Notes: generated by a model not told the origin, from the letters alone. Shown: positions 43,484 to 54,788, counted from the stretch's first letter. The stretch: 64,000 nucleotides of DNA from Filobasidium wieringae (GCA_001600055.1 BCIV01000019.1:491039-555038); one strand, 5' to 3'. Numbers and translations are program-made.

Positions 43484-43791
43484 GATGCCCCTGTTCGTCC
43501 GTTTCAACTGGGTCCTTCTAGGGTTTTGATATATCCAAGCAAAGAACGTGGATCCAAGCTGACCTTTAGTCCTGTTCAGTTGAGCTGTTCGAGTGAAGAT
43601 GAGAGGTCGACTACTTTGTCGAGTTCATGATATCTGGCAACTGAATTCCTAGAATTGACCTGAGATTTGTCGCGAACCGTTTCGAAATTCGAAAGATTCG
43701 AGCGATCTAGTCAAATAAACCAATCTCAACCATGCTCAACCCTGTTTAAACTCGATTCTCAACCTCGTTCGACATTCCTTCACAGCCAATC
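43484..43791. promoter_or_regulatory. Divergent promoter CFIm25/EMG1
   Basis: A 308-bp gap between two divergent RNA-processing genes. Nothing else is recognised. Divergent spacing this short is compatible with co-regulation of two RNA-processing genes, which is only an inference. Confidence 0.4.
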
Positions 43792-45513
43792 ATGTCGCAC
43801 GATTCAGATTCAGAGATGTCGGTGGCATCCAGCTCCCTCCCCGCCAAACGTCCCTCTTCCCCTTCCCCTACTCGTTCAGTCAAATCGCAACGAATGGACG
43901 ACCAGACGCTTTCCCTTCCTACTCCGGCTCCAGGATCTACCCTCTCTCCTAACGCTCCGGCCTTTGTCCCTTCTGCTCCTACTGCTACCCCTAGCAAGAT
44001 CGAAGCCAACGTCCACAAACTCATCGCAGCAGGAATGTCTGATGCGGCCATCAACGCTCGTCTGGCTTCCACCGCTGCGAGGCATGGCATGACCGCTTAC
44101 CAGTTCAACTCGTCTCAACTCGCCGTCTTCCGTTCGAATTACGCTGCCAACAAGTCGTCCGCTACCGCTTCTTCTTCCAAGGCCGCACAGGTACAGGTCA
44201 AGGAGGAACAGGAGGATCGTCCCGTCAGGCCTATCCCCGCTAAACCTCTTTCCATGAGGGGAGGTGCGAAAGCTTACATGCCCGAGCAAGCAAAAGTGCC
44301 CAAGACCAAAGAGGAGAAGGAGAATAGTAGACGTCTGATCGTCGTTCTCTCCAAGGTCAGCTTCAACGCTTTATCGTTCGCTAGTCTGGCTTACCGATAA
44401 TTTGCTTCGGCACTGTTTTCGTTCCCAGGCCTGTCTCGAGGTATACCGCTCGAATCGTCCTTCCAACTCGGGAACTCAGATGAGGGATACCTTGTTGAAC
44501 TGTGATGACCACCAGGGGTTTCTGGCCAAAGAGGGAAGGGACATCGCAGACGCTCGACCGGATATCACCCATCAGGTATGTCCTCGCTTGCGCCTGTTGG
44601 CAGACTCATCACCTCCTAACAACGGCTCTCTTTACGACAAACAGTGCCTATTGACCCTATTGGATTCCCCTCTCAACAAAGCGGGTCTGCTTCAGGTTTA
44701 CGTACAGACGGCCAAGGGGGTCTTGATCGAGATCAACCCTAGTGTCAGGATCCCAAGGACTTTTAAAAGGTTTAGCGGGTTGATGGGTGAGTGCGAGCAT
44801 TTTTTTTTTGGTCAAGGTCGAGGGGTTTCAAGCAGGAAATCGGAGGAGGAGCGTTCAACCGCTAGATTTTGTGGATCGAGGAAGACGACGACCAGGTCTT
44901 CCTGACGCATCGCATCGCATCCAGACCGACACAATCTCGTCCTGCCCCCCAATTTCCGTTCTACCCCCAATCTTACTTGACCTCAACGCGTCAATCTCCT
45001 GCCCTCGATCGTCATACTAACCCAAATAACACTCGTTTGTCGGGGATCAGTGCAATTGTTGCAATTACATTCCATCCGAGGGAACAACGGACCGGACAAG
45101 CTATTGAAATGTATCAAGGGACCCGTTACGAATTACCTTCCTACAAAGTGTCTCAAACTTAGTAAGCCTTGTCGAAACTCTCACCTCGCAAGAAAGTGGC
45201 TGATCTCCTATCATATTGCGATAGCTCTCTCGGCAGACGCTGAACCCGTCAAGCTGTCGGATTACGTGACGACTCTACCGGAAACTCACTCCATTGCCAT
45301 TTTCATCGGAGCTATGGCTCGAGGAGAGGATAACTTTGCAGACGACGTTGTCGACCAGAAGATTTCTATCAGCAAGTACAGCTTGTCTGCCTCCGTGAGT
45401 AGCTGGCGGTCGTGGCGAACATTACATGGATCCTTATATTCTTCGAGCATGTTATTCAGGTCGCCTGCGGAAAGTTCTGTTGTGCCATCGAGGACATGTG
45501 GGATGTCATATAA
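43792..45513 (+). CDS. EMG1: EMG1/NEP1 rRNA pseudouridine methyltransferase
   Basis: Exons 43792-44355, 44429-44575, 44645-44786, 45051-45161, 45225-45394 and 45460-45513 give about 395 residues. Nep1/Emg1 is the SPOUT-class N1-pseudouridine methyltransferase of 18S rRNA and a 40S assembly factor in the nucleolus. Conserved parts are [93 protein letters not shown] and the C-terminal [20 protein letters not shown]. The first 170 residues are a Ser/Pro-rich extension not found in yeast or human Emg1, with an Ala-rich patch ([19 protein letters not shown]). Intron 3 is 264 nt, long for this genome, and has a TACTAAC branch site near its 3' end. Confidence 0.93.
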
Positions 45514-45718
45514 TCTGGGCAAGTATTCCCGTTTCTACCACGCGGTGTATATCTAGCATTCGATAGTTATCGTTCTCGTTGAACCCTCAAAACCTTATGG
45601 TATATTTCATGTGACCCGGATACACACACGCAGAAGCTTTCTAGATCAAATCACTCTATTTAAGGACACTTATATATAATGGACTGCAGTCCTCATCTCA
45701 ATCTCGAAAACATCACGA

Positions 45719-48700
45719 CTAATCGGTGTCCCTGACTTCAGTACCAGCCGCGGGTTCCTTGCCAGTTCCCTTGTGGTCGGTCTTGGGACGAGCAGTGTCC
45801 GCCTTCCAGTGCCAGGCGTCCAAGTTGGGAACGTCGGTTCCGTGCTCGAAAGCGTAGGCCTTGGCACGGATCTTTTCGTCCTCGAGCTTCTCCCTGACAA
45901 CGCTTGCACGGTTGCCCAGGTCCATCTGGTCAATGGCCTCGATGGCGAGATCGAATCGAGAACATCCGTTACGGATCGCGAGTTCGAGAGGAGTGTCGAT
46001 GTTACTACGATACAGTCTTAGTGTTAGTACCTACTTGAACGGCACACCCAGAGGACACCGCTCTGCTCACCCCTTCTCCCTGTATCCACGGACATGAATG
46101 TTACGAGATCCAGCTCGCCTGTAGGTCAAGCGGTGGATCATGTGGGGGTAAGAGTGGAAGGCAACAACGACGGGCTTGTCGGTCGTGAACACGCTGTCGA
46201 ACTGCTTGTCACTGAGTCCATGAGGGTGGTCATCCTTGGAAACGAGTCGGAATCTGGTCGAGAGTCAGGATTATCAGTGCGTGGCCTGATGTAAGAGCCG
46301 TCAACTAGCGACTCACATGTCGACAACGTTGACGAATCGGATATTAACCCAAGGCAAGTACTCCTTCAACAAGGCGGTAGCGGCGAGAGCCTCGGCAGTG
46401 ACGATGTCACCGATACCGCACATGACAACGTCGGGCTACGAATTGGGTCGGGAGTCAGCACTCGTCAATCATTCACGCTGAAACCGTCTACGATACTCAC
46501 CGCCTCGGTGGGGTTGACGGAAGCCCATTCCCAAATACCCAAACCCTTGGCACAGTGAGTCTTGGCGTCTTCCATGTTCAAGAACTGCAAGTGAGGCTGC
46601 TTGTCGTAAACGATGGTGTTGACGTAGTTCTTGCTCCTGAAACAATGATCGACGGTGGAGAGGAACGTGTTTCCGTCAGGAGGGAAGTAGATTCGAACGA
46701 TCTCGGGGCTCTTGTTGGCTGGACGGATAACAATAAACGATGAGCAACGTATCGAAGTCAAGGTCTCGTGCGAAGCGTACCGAGGACATCGATGAATCCG
46801 GGATCCTGGTGAGTGAACCCATTGTGGTCCTGAAAACGGAATCGAGGTCAGTTTGAGTGTATGAGACTATGGAGCGGTTGCGCTCACCTGACGCCAGACG
46901 GTACTGGTCAACAAGATGTTCAACGAGTTTACCGATTTACGCCATTCGACCTCTTTACACTTTTCGAGCCACTGTCAGAGTTGGAACATGTGCTCATGAT
47001 TAGCTCGTGCCAGTCGTGTGCGATGCTCGAGATGGACTGACCTTGGCGTGCTGACCGACCATGGAGTCTGAAGATTGGCAATCAGCCATGATGCTTTTTG
47101 CGACGAGTATGAACGGCTACCACTTACCGATGATATGGATGAAGGGTTCGTAGCTGTTCAACAAACCATGACCTCCCGCGAGGAGGTAACCTTCCAACCA
47201 ACCTTCGACAGTGTGTTCTGACAACATCTCCATGACTCTACCTTCCATGGACAAGTTCCCACCGTCCTGATCATAGTCCAACATTTCGCCCATCCAGACC
47301 TTTTTCCCCGCCTTGTACACCTCGGAGAGCTTGTTGGATTCGGTCTCGTCCGGTCCAAAGAGCCTGAAGTTTGTGTAATTCTTGGCGACGACGTCTCGGA
47401 GCCAGATTGCCATGTTTTGCATTCCCGATTCGAGGGTGACTCCGGGTTCGATCTTCATGCAGTAATCTTCCCATCGAGGGAGGACGAGAGGTTTGTTAGG
47501 GAACCCACCGTTCGTGACTGGATTGGCGGACATTCTCCTCGTCCCTTGAGGAGCGAGTGCTCGTAGTTCAGGGATGAGTTTACCCTCTTCGTCAAAGACC
47601 TTTTCGGGCTCGTAGCTCTTCATCCAGCTCTCGAGGAGTTTCAGATGTTCGTCGTTCTTTGCGACATCGGTGATGGGGACCTGATGAGCTCTCCAGAAGC
47701 CTTCCAAGTGGTGCCCGCCTACTTCACCCGGTCCCGTCCATCCCTTGGGGGAACGGAGGACGATCATGGGCCATCGAGGTCGGAACGCCTTTCCGGAATC
47801 ACGTGCCTTTTTCTGATACTCTCTGATCTCGGTCACACATTTCTCAAGAGTGGCGGCCATGGCTTGATGCATCGAGTTGAGATCGGAACCTTCGACAAAG
47901 TAGGGGGTCCAACCGTACCCTTTGAAAAGGCATTCGAGTTCTTCGTGAGATACTCGAGCGAGGACGGTGGGGTTGTTGATCTTGTAACTGTCGACGTGGA
48001 ATGTGAGATGTTGTGTGTGTGTGTCAGATATCGGTCTGGTATCAGTGGAGAGACGACGAAAGTGTGACGACTCACCCGTTCAAATGCAATACGGGAAGGA
48101 CGGCACCGTCAGTGATCGGGTTCAAGAACTTGTTGCTGTGCCAAGCAGTTGCCAAAGGTCCCGTCTCGCTCTCCCCATCGCCGACCATGGTGAGCGCGAT
48201 AAGATCCGGTCGATCGAAGACGGTCCCGAAGGCATGACTGATCGAGTATCCTAGTTCACCACCTTCATGCAACGAACCGGGGACCTCCGGGGTGGCATGG
48301 GAACCGTTCCCACCTGGGTGGGAGAAGTTGCGGAAGAGGATCTGAAGACCACGAGCGTCGGGTGTAACGTCCGGGTAGACTTCCGAATAGGTGCCTTCGA
48401 GGAAGGAGTGGGAGATGATACCGGGTGCTCCGTGTCCTGCAAACGAGAGGGACGACGTTGTCAGTCTACAAATCGAGAGAACGTGTAGAGCGGGTCATGC
48501 ACTCACCTGGACCCGAGATGTAGAAGGCGTTCAGGTCGTACTTCAAGATCAAACGATTGAAGTGAAGGTAAGTGAACGATTGACCAGGGGCGGAACCAAA
48601 GTGACCGAGGAGTCTGGCTTTGATGTGGTCCAACGTCAAGGGCTCTTTGAGAAGAGGGTTCCTGCGAAGGTAGATCATACTGTCGCGAGAGAGACATGAG

Positions 48701-48882
48701 TGGGTGCGCTGTGTGAGACGAAGCTAGAGGAAATGCACCTACCCAAGAGCGATATACATGGTAGCATTGAAGTACTGGGTATACTTTTCGAGCTCATCTT
48801 TGGAGAGAGGTTCACCTTTTACGGTGGACCTCGCGATTCCAAAGGGAGAGAGTTGGTTGTCCTGTTGTTTCTCGTCAGACAT
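45719..48882 (-). CDS. Phosphoketolase (Xfp)
   Basis: Eleven exons (48882-48743, 48679-48507, 48436-48076, 47987-47128, 47067-47042, 46971-46888, 46829-46781, 46718-46501, 46435-46317, 46253-46071, 46004-45719) keep frame to about 832 residues. The enzyme is thiamine-diphosphate dependent and splits xylulose-5-P and/or fructose-6-P with phosphate to give acetyl-P. Landmarks are [45 protein letters not shown], the ThDP motif [50 protein letters not shown] and [10 protein letters not shown]. In fungi it forms a carbon-saving bypass to acetyl-CoA, usually paired with acetate kinase or phosphotransacetylase elsewhere. Length matches the family (about 800). The C-terminal 25 residues are variable. 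The substrate range cannot be read from sequence. Confidence 0.94.
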
Positions 48883-49655
48883 TACGAGTGGGAGGTACAG
48901 TGGGTGGTAGGTAGGTGATAGGAAGAGTAGGTGTGGTAGGTGTGGCAGGTAGGAAGGAGGTGGTGAGTATACGAAGTTGTATATAGGGGTAGCGTAGCGG
49001 GTAGAGACTATATGCTATACGCACTGTTTGCCAGGCCCAGGCTGAGGCTCAGGCAGAGTGGCTCGTCACCGTCGTCACCACCACCGTTCTCAGCCGGCCG
49101 CTGCATTCGTCATCACTACAAGACTTGCGTAATCGCCCGGCCCCCGTCGTGGCCCGAAGTGCGTTACAGTCACGTGATCACCTGAGCCATAACGTATATC
49201 CCAAAGCGATCATGCGTTCTCATGTAGGAAGCACACTGCTACATCGCACGGCCACACAACCACCACCACCATCCACCATGCATCCATCCATCTCTCATCA
49301 TCAATGTTCATTGCATTCACCATCCACCATCCACCATTCACTGATCACTGATCACCACTGTATCCTACACTCTTTCACGACCGCAACGCCAACGAAACAT
49401 TCACCACCGGTACACATCATTTACGATCTATCAAACGACCCCTTTATTTTCACGACTCCTTTTTCCACGAACAGTCATACATCACGGACAAACACTGTCC
49501 TCTTTCACTCGCATCACACAAACACATATACACAAGCACACACATCGTACTTTTGATCAGAAGTAAACTTTCCAACAGTAGGTTCATGCTCTTTCTCATG
49601 TATCTTTCCGATACCAGGCATCAGGAAATTGATAGCCCGTCATCGCCTTTCACAG
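48883..49655. promoter_or_regulatory. Divergent promoter, CCATCCACC repeats
   Basis: Separates phosphoketolase (-) from the PD-(D/E)XK-like gene (+). It holds one TCACGTGA (entered separately), short GTAGGT-type repeats next to the phosphoketolase start, and a degenerate array of CCACCA/CCATCC words at about 49257-49350 on the plus strand. No gene seen. Confidence 0.5.
49170..49177. promoter_or_regulatory. TCACGTGA palindrome, phosphoketolase promoter
   Basis: Perfect 8-mer about 290 bp upstream of the phosphoketolase ATG and 480 bp upstream of the plus-strand gene. Same sequence as in the bHLH promoter. Confidence 0.5.
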
Positions 49656-51326
49656 ATGTCCTCCTCCTCTCTGCCTCCTTCGGACCAGAACATCGACCAA
49701 TCGCCTGAACGCGTCGCCGCTCTACTCTCATCTGATCTGCTCGACGCCAACTCTCCTCAATCGCCTGAACGAGTTGCCGATCTCATCCCGTCCTCTCCTC
49801 ATGCAGCCACCTCTGTCGGGAATCCTCAATCCCCTGATCAAGTCACCGCTCTCATTCCTCAACTTGCCGATCTCGCTAGTTCTCTGCCTGCACAATCTCG
49901 TCACAACTTTGTTCAATACGTTCAGCAATCTGCCCAAGTCCAATTTGACCGGTTGAGGAATTACCGACACGCCAACGAGTCGTCCTTTGCATTCATATTG
50001 CAAAATTGTGTCTTGGATTTTACGTCTCACATCGAGTCGTTCCTACAGCCAATGTTGGATAGGGACAAGGTCCTGTTCGTCGGGTCCGAATGGAAGCTCA
50101 CGACCGAGGACCTAGGTATCAAGTACAAAGACACGGATATGTACAAGCAATACGTCGCTTTGTTCGCGACTGATACCGATCACGCCCACGCTCGCCAACT
50201 ACTGCAGCCGTCCGACACTGTCATGGATTCACCATTACCGCCTGCATCTCAACGAGAACAAGAACAACCCCAGCAACCGACCCTTACCGCTCCGTCAGCC
50301 CAACATCTCGCACCGCCATCCGAGTCACAGGCGGTATCCGACGCATCTAGCAGCTGCCGGAAGGAGGGACCAACAGTGATCGATATCGTCCTGCTTGCCA
50401 TACCATCTACAGCCGAGACGAATCCGGCCGTACCCAAGTTGGCAGAATTCTTTGAGATCAAATACATTTCCGAAAACGAGCTGAAAGGTACGATCCTGCA
50501 ACACCCAGATACTTCAAGCTTGACCCTCGGATCTGCCGAACAAGGGGACTTGGCCTCTGTTATCAAGCGAGGGATCGCACAGACGATCTGGTATGGAGCG
50601 GCGACGAGCACCATGTCAAATGCCGATTCTGACGCACGACGCCCGATCCACGGGATGTTCATGGTTAGCGGATGGTTTGTGCGGATGATCTTTTGCGACA
50701 AAGTTGTTTATGTCGAAACAGTCTCTCCTGTAGCGCCAACAACGACTGCAGTTCTCATCCAGAGCTTTGGGGCCAAGTTCCCACATCATCTGTTTACCCC
50801 CAGTGGTGCCGAGGCATTCTATGACTTTGGTGTAAGCGCCTGTCAGTCTTTGATTGGTCCTTTCGCGAGCTCGCCTTTGACCGGTTGCGCGAGCTCGTTG
50901 GCATTGACACCGGAGAGCATCCTGGCGGCAAAGGCATCCCCGCAGTTCAAACAGCCTGTCCGTGAAAAGGCAGCCCAGAAAAAGAAGAAGGTCATGACTC
51001 CGAAGACTGAGCGAGACAGTGACCTGAATCGCGAGGATCATACCGGTCAAGGAACATATACAGACAAGTGGGTTTCTAATCTATCGGACCAAATGACAGA
51101 CGGGAAGATGTTCGAGGAGCCGAATGACGACGCTCCTTCCGATACCACTGGCATTTCTCCTCACCCGATGGGTCTCGAACATGGAGCGGAATTTGATGCT
51201 GTAGACTATGAGACTTTCCAAGAGCACGCAAAGGTCGACAAGATGATGGGAATCATCGACGAGATGGGTTGGAGGGCCGAGTATCGTTCCATCGATCGAT
51301 TCGTGAGTCTTTTCCGTTGTCCTTGA
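49656..51326 (+). CDS. Unknown protein, possible PD-(D/E)XK fold
   Basis: One long open exon of about 556 residues from the ATG at 49656. The N-terminus has three diverged copies of an SPERV repeat (QSPERVAALL, QSPERVADLI, QSPDQVTALI) at about residues 15-70. A helical stretch follows. The middle (about 240-310) reads VIDIVLLA, then FFEIKY, then IAQTIWYGAA. The order Asp, Glu-x-Lys, Gln-x3-Tyr matches the PD-(D/E)XK nuclease-like core with a RecB-type QxxxY motif. The next strands (IHGMFMVSGWFVRMIFCDKV) also resemble that fold and the N-terminal region of fungal FunK1-type proteins. The tail has a basic run (AAQKKKKVMT) and an acidic end. A GTGAGT donor at 51303 suggests a short last exon; the end given is the unspliced stop. 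Function not assigned. Confidence 0.6.
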   Translation: MSSSSLPPSDQNIDQSPERVAALLSSDLLDANSPQSPERVADLIPSSPHAATSVGNPQSPDQVTALIPQLADLASSLPAQSRHNFVQYVQQSAQVQFDRLRNYRHANESSFAFILQNCVLDFTSHIESFLQPMLDRDKVLFVGSEWKLTTEDLGIKYKDTDMYKQYVALFATDTDHAHARQLLQPSDTVMDSPLPPASQREQEQPQQPTLTAPSAQHLAPPSESQAVSDASSSCRKEGPTVIDIVLLAIPSTAETNPAVPKLAEFFEIKYISENELKGTILQHPDTSSLTLGSAEQGDLASVIKRGIAQTIWYGAATSTMSNADSDARRPIHGMFMVSGWFVRMIFCDKVVYVETVSPVAPTTTAVLIQSFGAKFPHHLFTPSGAEAFYDFGVSACQSLIGPFASSPLTGCASSLALTPESILAAKASPQFKQPVREKAAQKKKKVMTPKTERDSDLNREDHTGQGTYTDKWVSNLSDQMTDGKMFEEPNDDAPSDTTGISPHPMGLEHGAEFDAVDYETFQEHAKVDKMMGIIDEMGWRAEYRSIDRFVSLFRCP

Positions 51327-51501
51327 CCTTACGATATGTTCTTTCCACTGCATTCGATTGTATGAGCATGCGTGCTAAATATACAAGGATTTTCAATTAT
51401 TGTGCTGTTCAATTATGGATTCATCATAACGCCCACATATAGAATGGGTATTACCGCAGACCAGCAGTCTGTCCTCACCCCGTGTATTCCAGGTCGGTCG
51501 C

Positions 51502-52818
51502 TCAGGCGTAATTGTCGACGTTGCCTTTCAAACGTCCGAACACGGATAGATCAAAGGTATCCGCCATGGCTTGATACCCGACATTGTTGGGATGCAGCCA
51601 ATCGGACGAAGCGTACTGGTTCTGCATCTGGTCCGGGTAAGAGGCGTTTCTCACCGCCATATCGAAATCGACCACGTAGTCGAACGCTCCAGAGGTTCGG
51701 ATCCAGTCGTTGAGTTCCAATCGGATCGCGTTCGAAGAGGGAGCGAAGGCGGTGGTGGTGTAGTTGACCCCGGCGGGTACGGCGGTAGGAGTGATGGTCC
51801 CACCGATCACGGCGATCCCTCTGACGTGCGCTCTGGTGATGAACAGTTGGTAGGCTTGGATCAGGGAAGCGGCGGAGGGGAGTTTGCCAACGTTCCGACC
51901 TCCGTTGAGATCGTTGATACCTTCGAGCAGGATCGTGTGAGTGACACCGGGGAGGGAGAGGAGATCGTGATCGAGTCTTCCGAGAAGGTTTTGTCCAAAG
52001 TATCCGTTGTCCGTCAACACGCGGTTACCAGAGATCCCCATGTCGACGACGGAATATCGACCGGCGGATGAGTCTGCGTTGATACGTTCGGACAGTCGAT
52101 CGGGCCAACGACCGTTCGTGTTGGGAGTCGATTGGAATCCATCCGTGATGCTATCCCCGATACAGGCGATCACGCCGGTCGAGGTAGGTAGCCAGCCGTC
52201 TACCGTGAACACGTAATAGGAGGAAGTATCGTTGTACAGATTCGGACCGTCGAACGCGGCGTCCTGAGTATAATCACCGTTGACGTAGTATGCGGTATTC
52301 GCTCCGGTCCAGTGAACCGTGAGATCCGGTCTGGCGATTCCTGAAGCCGAGTAGGTGGAGACTGATATTTCACAACCATCCACGACGGTCAAGAAGATCG
52401 GATCCGAAACCCAATCCGCACCAGGGGGTACCTTGACGCTTGAGTTTCCTTGGAAGGTCACGGTCTTGAGCGATCCAGCGTCGATAGCTCGAGCTCCGGG
52501 AACGTCCGGACTGGGGATCGCGACGGTCATGGCATCGAGATTCAGGTCGGTCGAACCGAATCGATTGGTCACGGTGATCCGAAGTTGATCCGTGGCTTGG
52601 CTGACCCTGAAGGTTTCCCGTATGGTACTGTTGACCAGAAAGGCATCCGTACCGTTGAAGACTGAACCTGGCGTGTTGATCTGCGAAGTCGGGGTGTTCT
52701 CGTGGTTCGCAGGAGCAGCACCGAAGATGGGAACCCATTGATTGGAAGCGCCCCGCGCGATGTGTGGAACGGCAGCTGCCAGGACGCTTGGGAGGATGAA
52801 CAGGACGAGTGGAAGCAT
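51502..52818 (-). CDS. Secreted SGNH/GDSL hydrolase
   Basis: Intronless frame of 438 residues. Signal peptide LPLVLFILPSVLAAAV. An N-terminal beta-rich domain (about 25-220) precedes the SGNH core. Block I is IACIGDSITDGF with the nucleophile Ser, block II is GISGNRVL, block III is EGINDLNGG, and block V is SSDWLHPNNVGY with the Asp and His. The catalytic set is complete. Such enzymes are esterases or acylhydrolases acting on lipids or acetylated polysaccharides outside the cell; the substrate cannot be told from sequence. Asn-X-Ser/Thr sites are common. The lack of introns stands out in this intron-rich window and is compatible with acquisition or retroposition, but proves neither. Confidence 0.88.
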   Translation of the reverse strand: MLPLVLFILPSVLAAAVPHIARGASNQWVPIFGAAPANHENTPTSQINTPGSVFNGTDAFLVNSTIRETFRVSQATDQLRITVTNRFGSTDLNLDAMTVAIPSPDVPGARAIDAGSLKTVTFQGNSSVKVPPGADWVSDPIFLTVVDGCEISVSTYSASGIARPDLTVHWTGANTAYYVNGDYTQDAAFDGPNLYNDTSSYYVFTVDGWLPTSTGVIACIGDSITDGFQSTPNTNGRWPDRLSERINADSSAGRYSVVDMGISGNRVLTDNGYFGQNLLGRLDHDLLSLPGVTHTILLEGINDLNGGRNVGKLPSAASLIQAYQLFITRAHVRGIAVIGGTITPTAVPAGVNYTTTAFAPSSNAIRLELNDWIRTSGAFDYVVDFDMAVRNASYPDQMQNQYASSDWLHPNNVGYQAMADTFDLSVFGRLKGNVDNYA

Positions 52819-53400
52819 TGTGATCGACCGGGATGATTATTGAGGATGCCAGGAGTATGGATCCCCGAGAGTGGAGCGTCGAGTGTGGCGCTGTCTATAT
52901 AGAAATCCTAGAAACGTCCTCGAGGCCGTTCAAGATCGGTTCAACGGGCCGTTCATTTGCGCTAGATCGTTCCGGGGCTCCGCTTGGTCTCGAAATAGTT
53001 AGCACAATCACGTGATGCTCCAGTCACGACCTACCGCTTGCAAGTCTCACGTCTGTTTGACCATCGTTCTAACCCATCGAAATGGTCGAGACCACATCGA
53101 ATTCAGAAGCGATACGAGCCAGAAGACACGTTCTGGATAGCCACACACTCTGCTTCCAGTCCCAAAGTCACGGACCTCATCGTAGTATGCAGCAATAACT
53201 AGAGAAGATATAGTCGGCGCCGGCGACATCGCGGCCGGCAATACCTGGGCGATTCTTCGGTCTCGCTGTATTCTTCCCGCGCATCATCGGAGCTTTGGGC
53301 AGCTGTCACGAGGAATCCGCAAGGTGGTATATGAGATGATAGTCCGCAGGGTGATATGGCAGATGGCTAGGTAACAGGTAGCAAGCTGGACGTTGCCATC
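52819..53400. promoter_or_regulatory. Divergent promoter SGNH hydrolase/oxidoreductase
   Basis: 582 bp between divergent genes with one TCACGTGA at 53008-53015 (entered separately). No further gene. Confidence 0.45.
53008..53015. promoter_or_regulatory. TCACGTGA palindrome, hydrolase/oxidoreductase
   Basis: Perfect 8-mer 190 bp from the hydrolase ATG and about 390 bp from the oxidoreductase ATG, the fourth intergenic region in the window with this sequence. Confidence 0.5.
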
Positions 53401-54788
53401 ATGTCCTCCAGCACCACCCCGATCAGAGTAGGATTCTGCGGCTAGTAAGCGTCTCGACCTCGCCGCACACCAGCTTCCTCACACTAAGAGCTGTCACGTA
53501 GCGGCTACTCCACCCGTACCTTCCACCTTCCCTTCATCCTCTCATCCCCAGATCTCACCGTCCACGCTTTCCTTCAACGCAACCCCAAACCCTCCGTACA
53601 CGGTCAACCAGGGTCTTCCGCCAAGGAAGATTTCCCGCAAGCCAGCGTGTATAGCAAGCCGGAGGATTTCTTCGCGGACAAGGAGATTGATCTGGTCGTG
53701 GTCGCCACCGGACATGATAGTCATGAGAGTTTGGCGATCGCGGGGTTGGAAGCGGGGAAACATGGTATGTACCCGATGAACTGTGGCTGGAATGCTTCGG
53801 AGGAATGCTGAGCGGAGTAACGTAGTCGTCGTTGAGAAATGCTTCACACTTGGATCCGAGGAAGCCGACCGGATTATCGCCGTTCATAAGAAACACCCCA
53901 ACCAGGTCCTGACCGTCTTTCACAGTGCGTCCATTTCTCTCTCTCTATCTCCTCATGCTCATACCGACGTAAACCCTTTCTCAGACCGTCGCTATGATTC
54001 TGACTACCGTACGCTCGCCCATCTCATTCAACATCAAGATCAGCCTCTCGGAAGATTGGCAGAGGTCGAGTTGCATTACGACGTGAATGGGTTTTGGATG
54101 GAGGAGAAGAACAAGGAACACCAGCCGGGTTCGGGGTTGATGTTTGGGATCGGGTGTCATGTTTGTGAGTCCCGAGCGCAGGTGAACGATTGCAGCTGGC
54201 TGATCGATTGCGATTGGACGAGCAGTGGACCAAGCCCTGGCGCTCTTCGGAAGACCTTCCACCGTGACCGGGTTCTATCAATGTCAACACGGCGACTCGA
54301 AGGAGGACGACAACTTTACTCTTATCCTTCAATACGACACCGAGGAATACAAAAAACTCACTGTCACCGTTAAAACAAGTTCGGTGAACACCATGCGTGT
54401 CCCGCTTAAATACTTTGCTAGAGGCACGACCGGGACGTTCATCAAGTTCGGAGAGGATCCGCAGGAACCTCAAGTTGCCCAGGGTCTTAACCCATCTTCA
54501 CCCGGCTGGGGGGAAGAACCGGAAAACACCTACGGGACGCTGACGACTACCACCCCATTCCACCCCGGTCAAAAGAAGGAGACCGCGCTCTCTTGGGTCA
54601 AGCAGGACGTCTACGAAGGGAAATTCCCAAGCTTGAAGGGAGATTATTCGGATTACTATGCCGATGTCGTAAGCGCCGTGAGGGGAGGGGAGACGGTCGT
54701 TACCGCCCAGCATGCCAGGGATGGGTTGAGGATCATCGAGTTGGGCAGGCAGAGTGCCGATGAGGGAAGGACTTGTAAGATGGATTGA
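53401..54788 (+). CDS. Gfo/Idh/MocA-family oxidoreductase
   Basis: Exons 53401-53444, 53502-53764, 53826-53924, 53985-54164 and 54226-54788 give about 382 residues. The N-terminal Rossmann domain starts RVGFCGYGYSTRTFHLPF, followed by DLVVVATGHDSHESLA, HVVVEKCFTLG (the EKP-like catalytic-lysine motif, here EKC with Cys in place of Pro) and VFHNRRYDSDYRT. The C-terminal sheet domain includes EVELHYDVNGFW and GIGCHVLDQALALFGRP. The EVELHY/NRRYDSD pattern is typical of fungal and yeast members similar to YdgJ-type dehydrogenases that act on polyols, sugars or related hydroxy compounds with NAD(P). The Lys of EKC is kept. Substrate unknown. The first splice falls in the Rossmann glycine loop, and the chosen acceptor restores it. 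Confidence 0.88.

Noticed and set aside
49125..49556. 143-residue plus frame upstream of the PD-(D/E)XK-like gene
   Set aside because: Made of His/Ser/Thr/Pro from the CCATCCACC repeat region; better explained as promoter low complexity.
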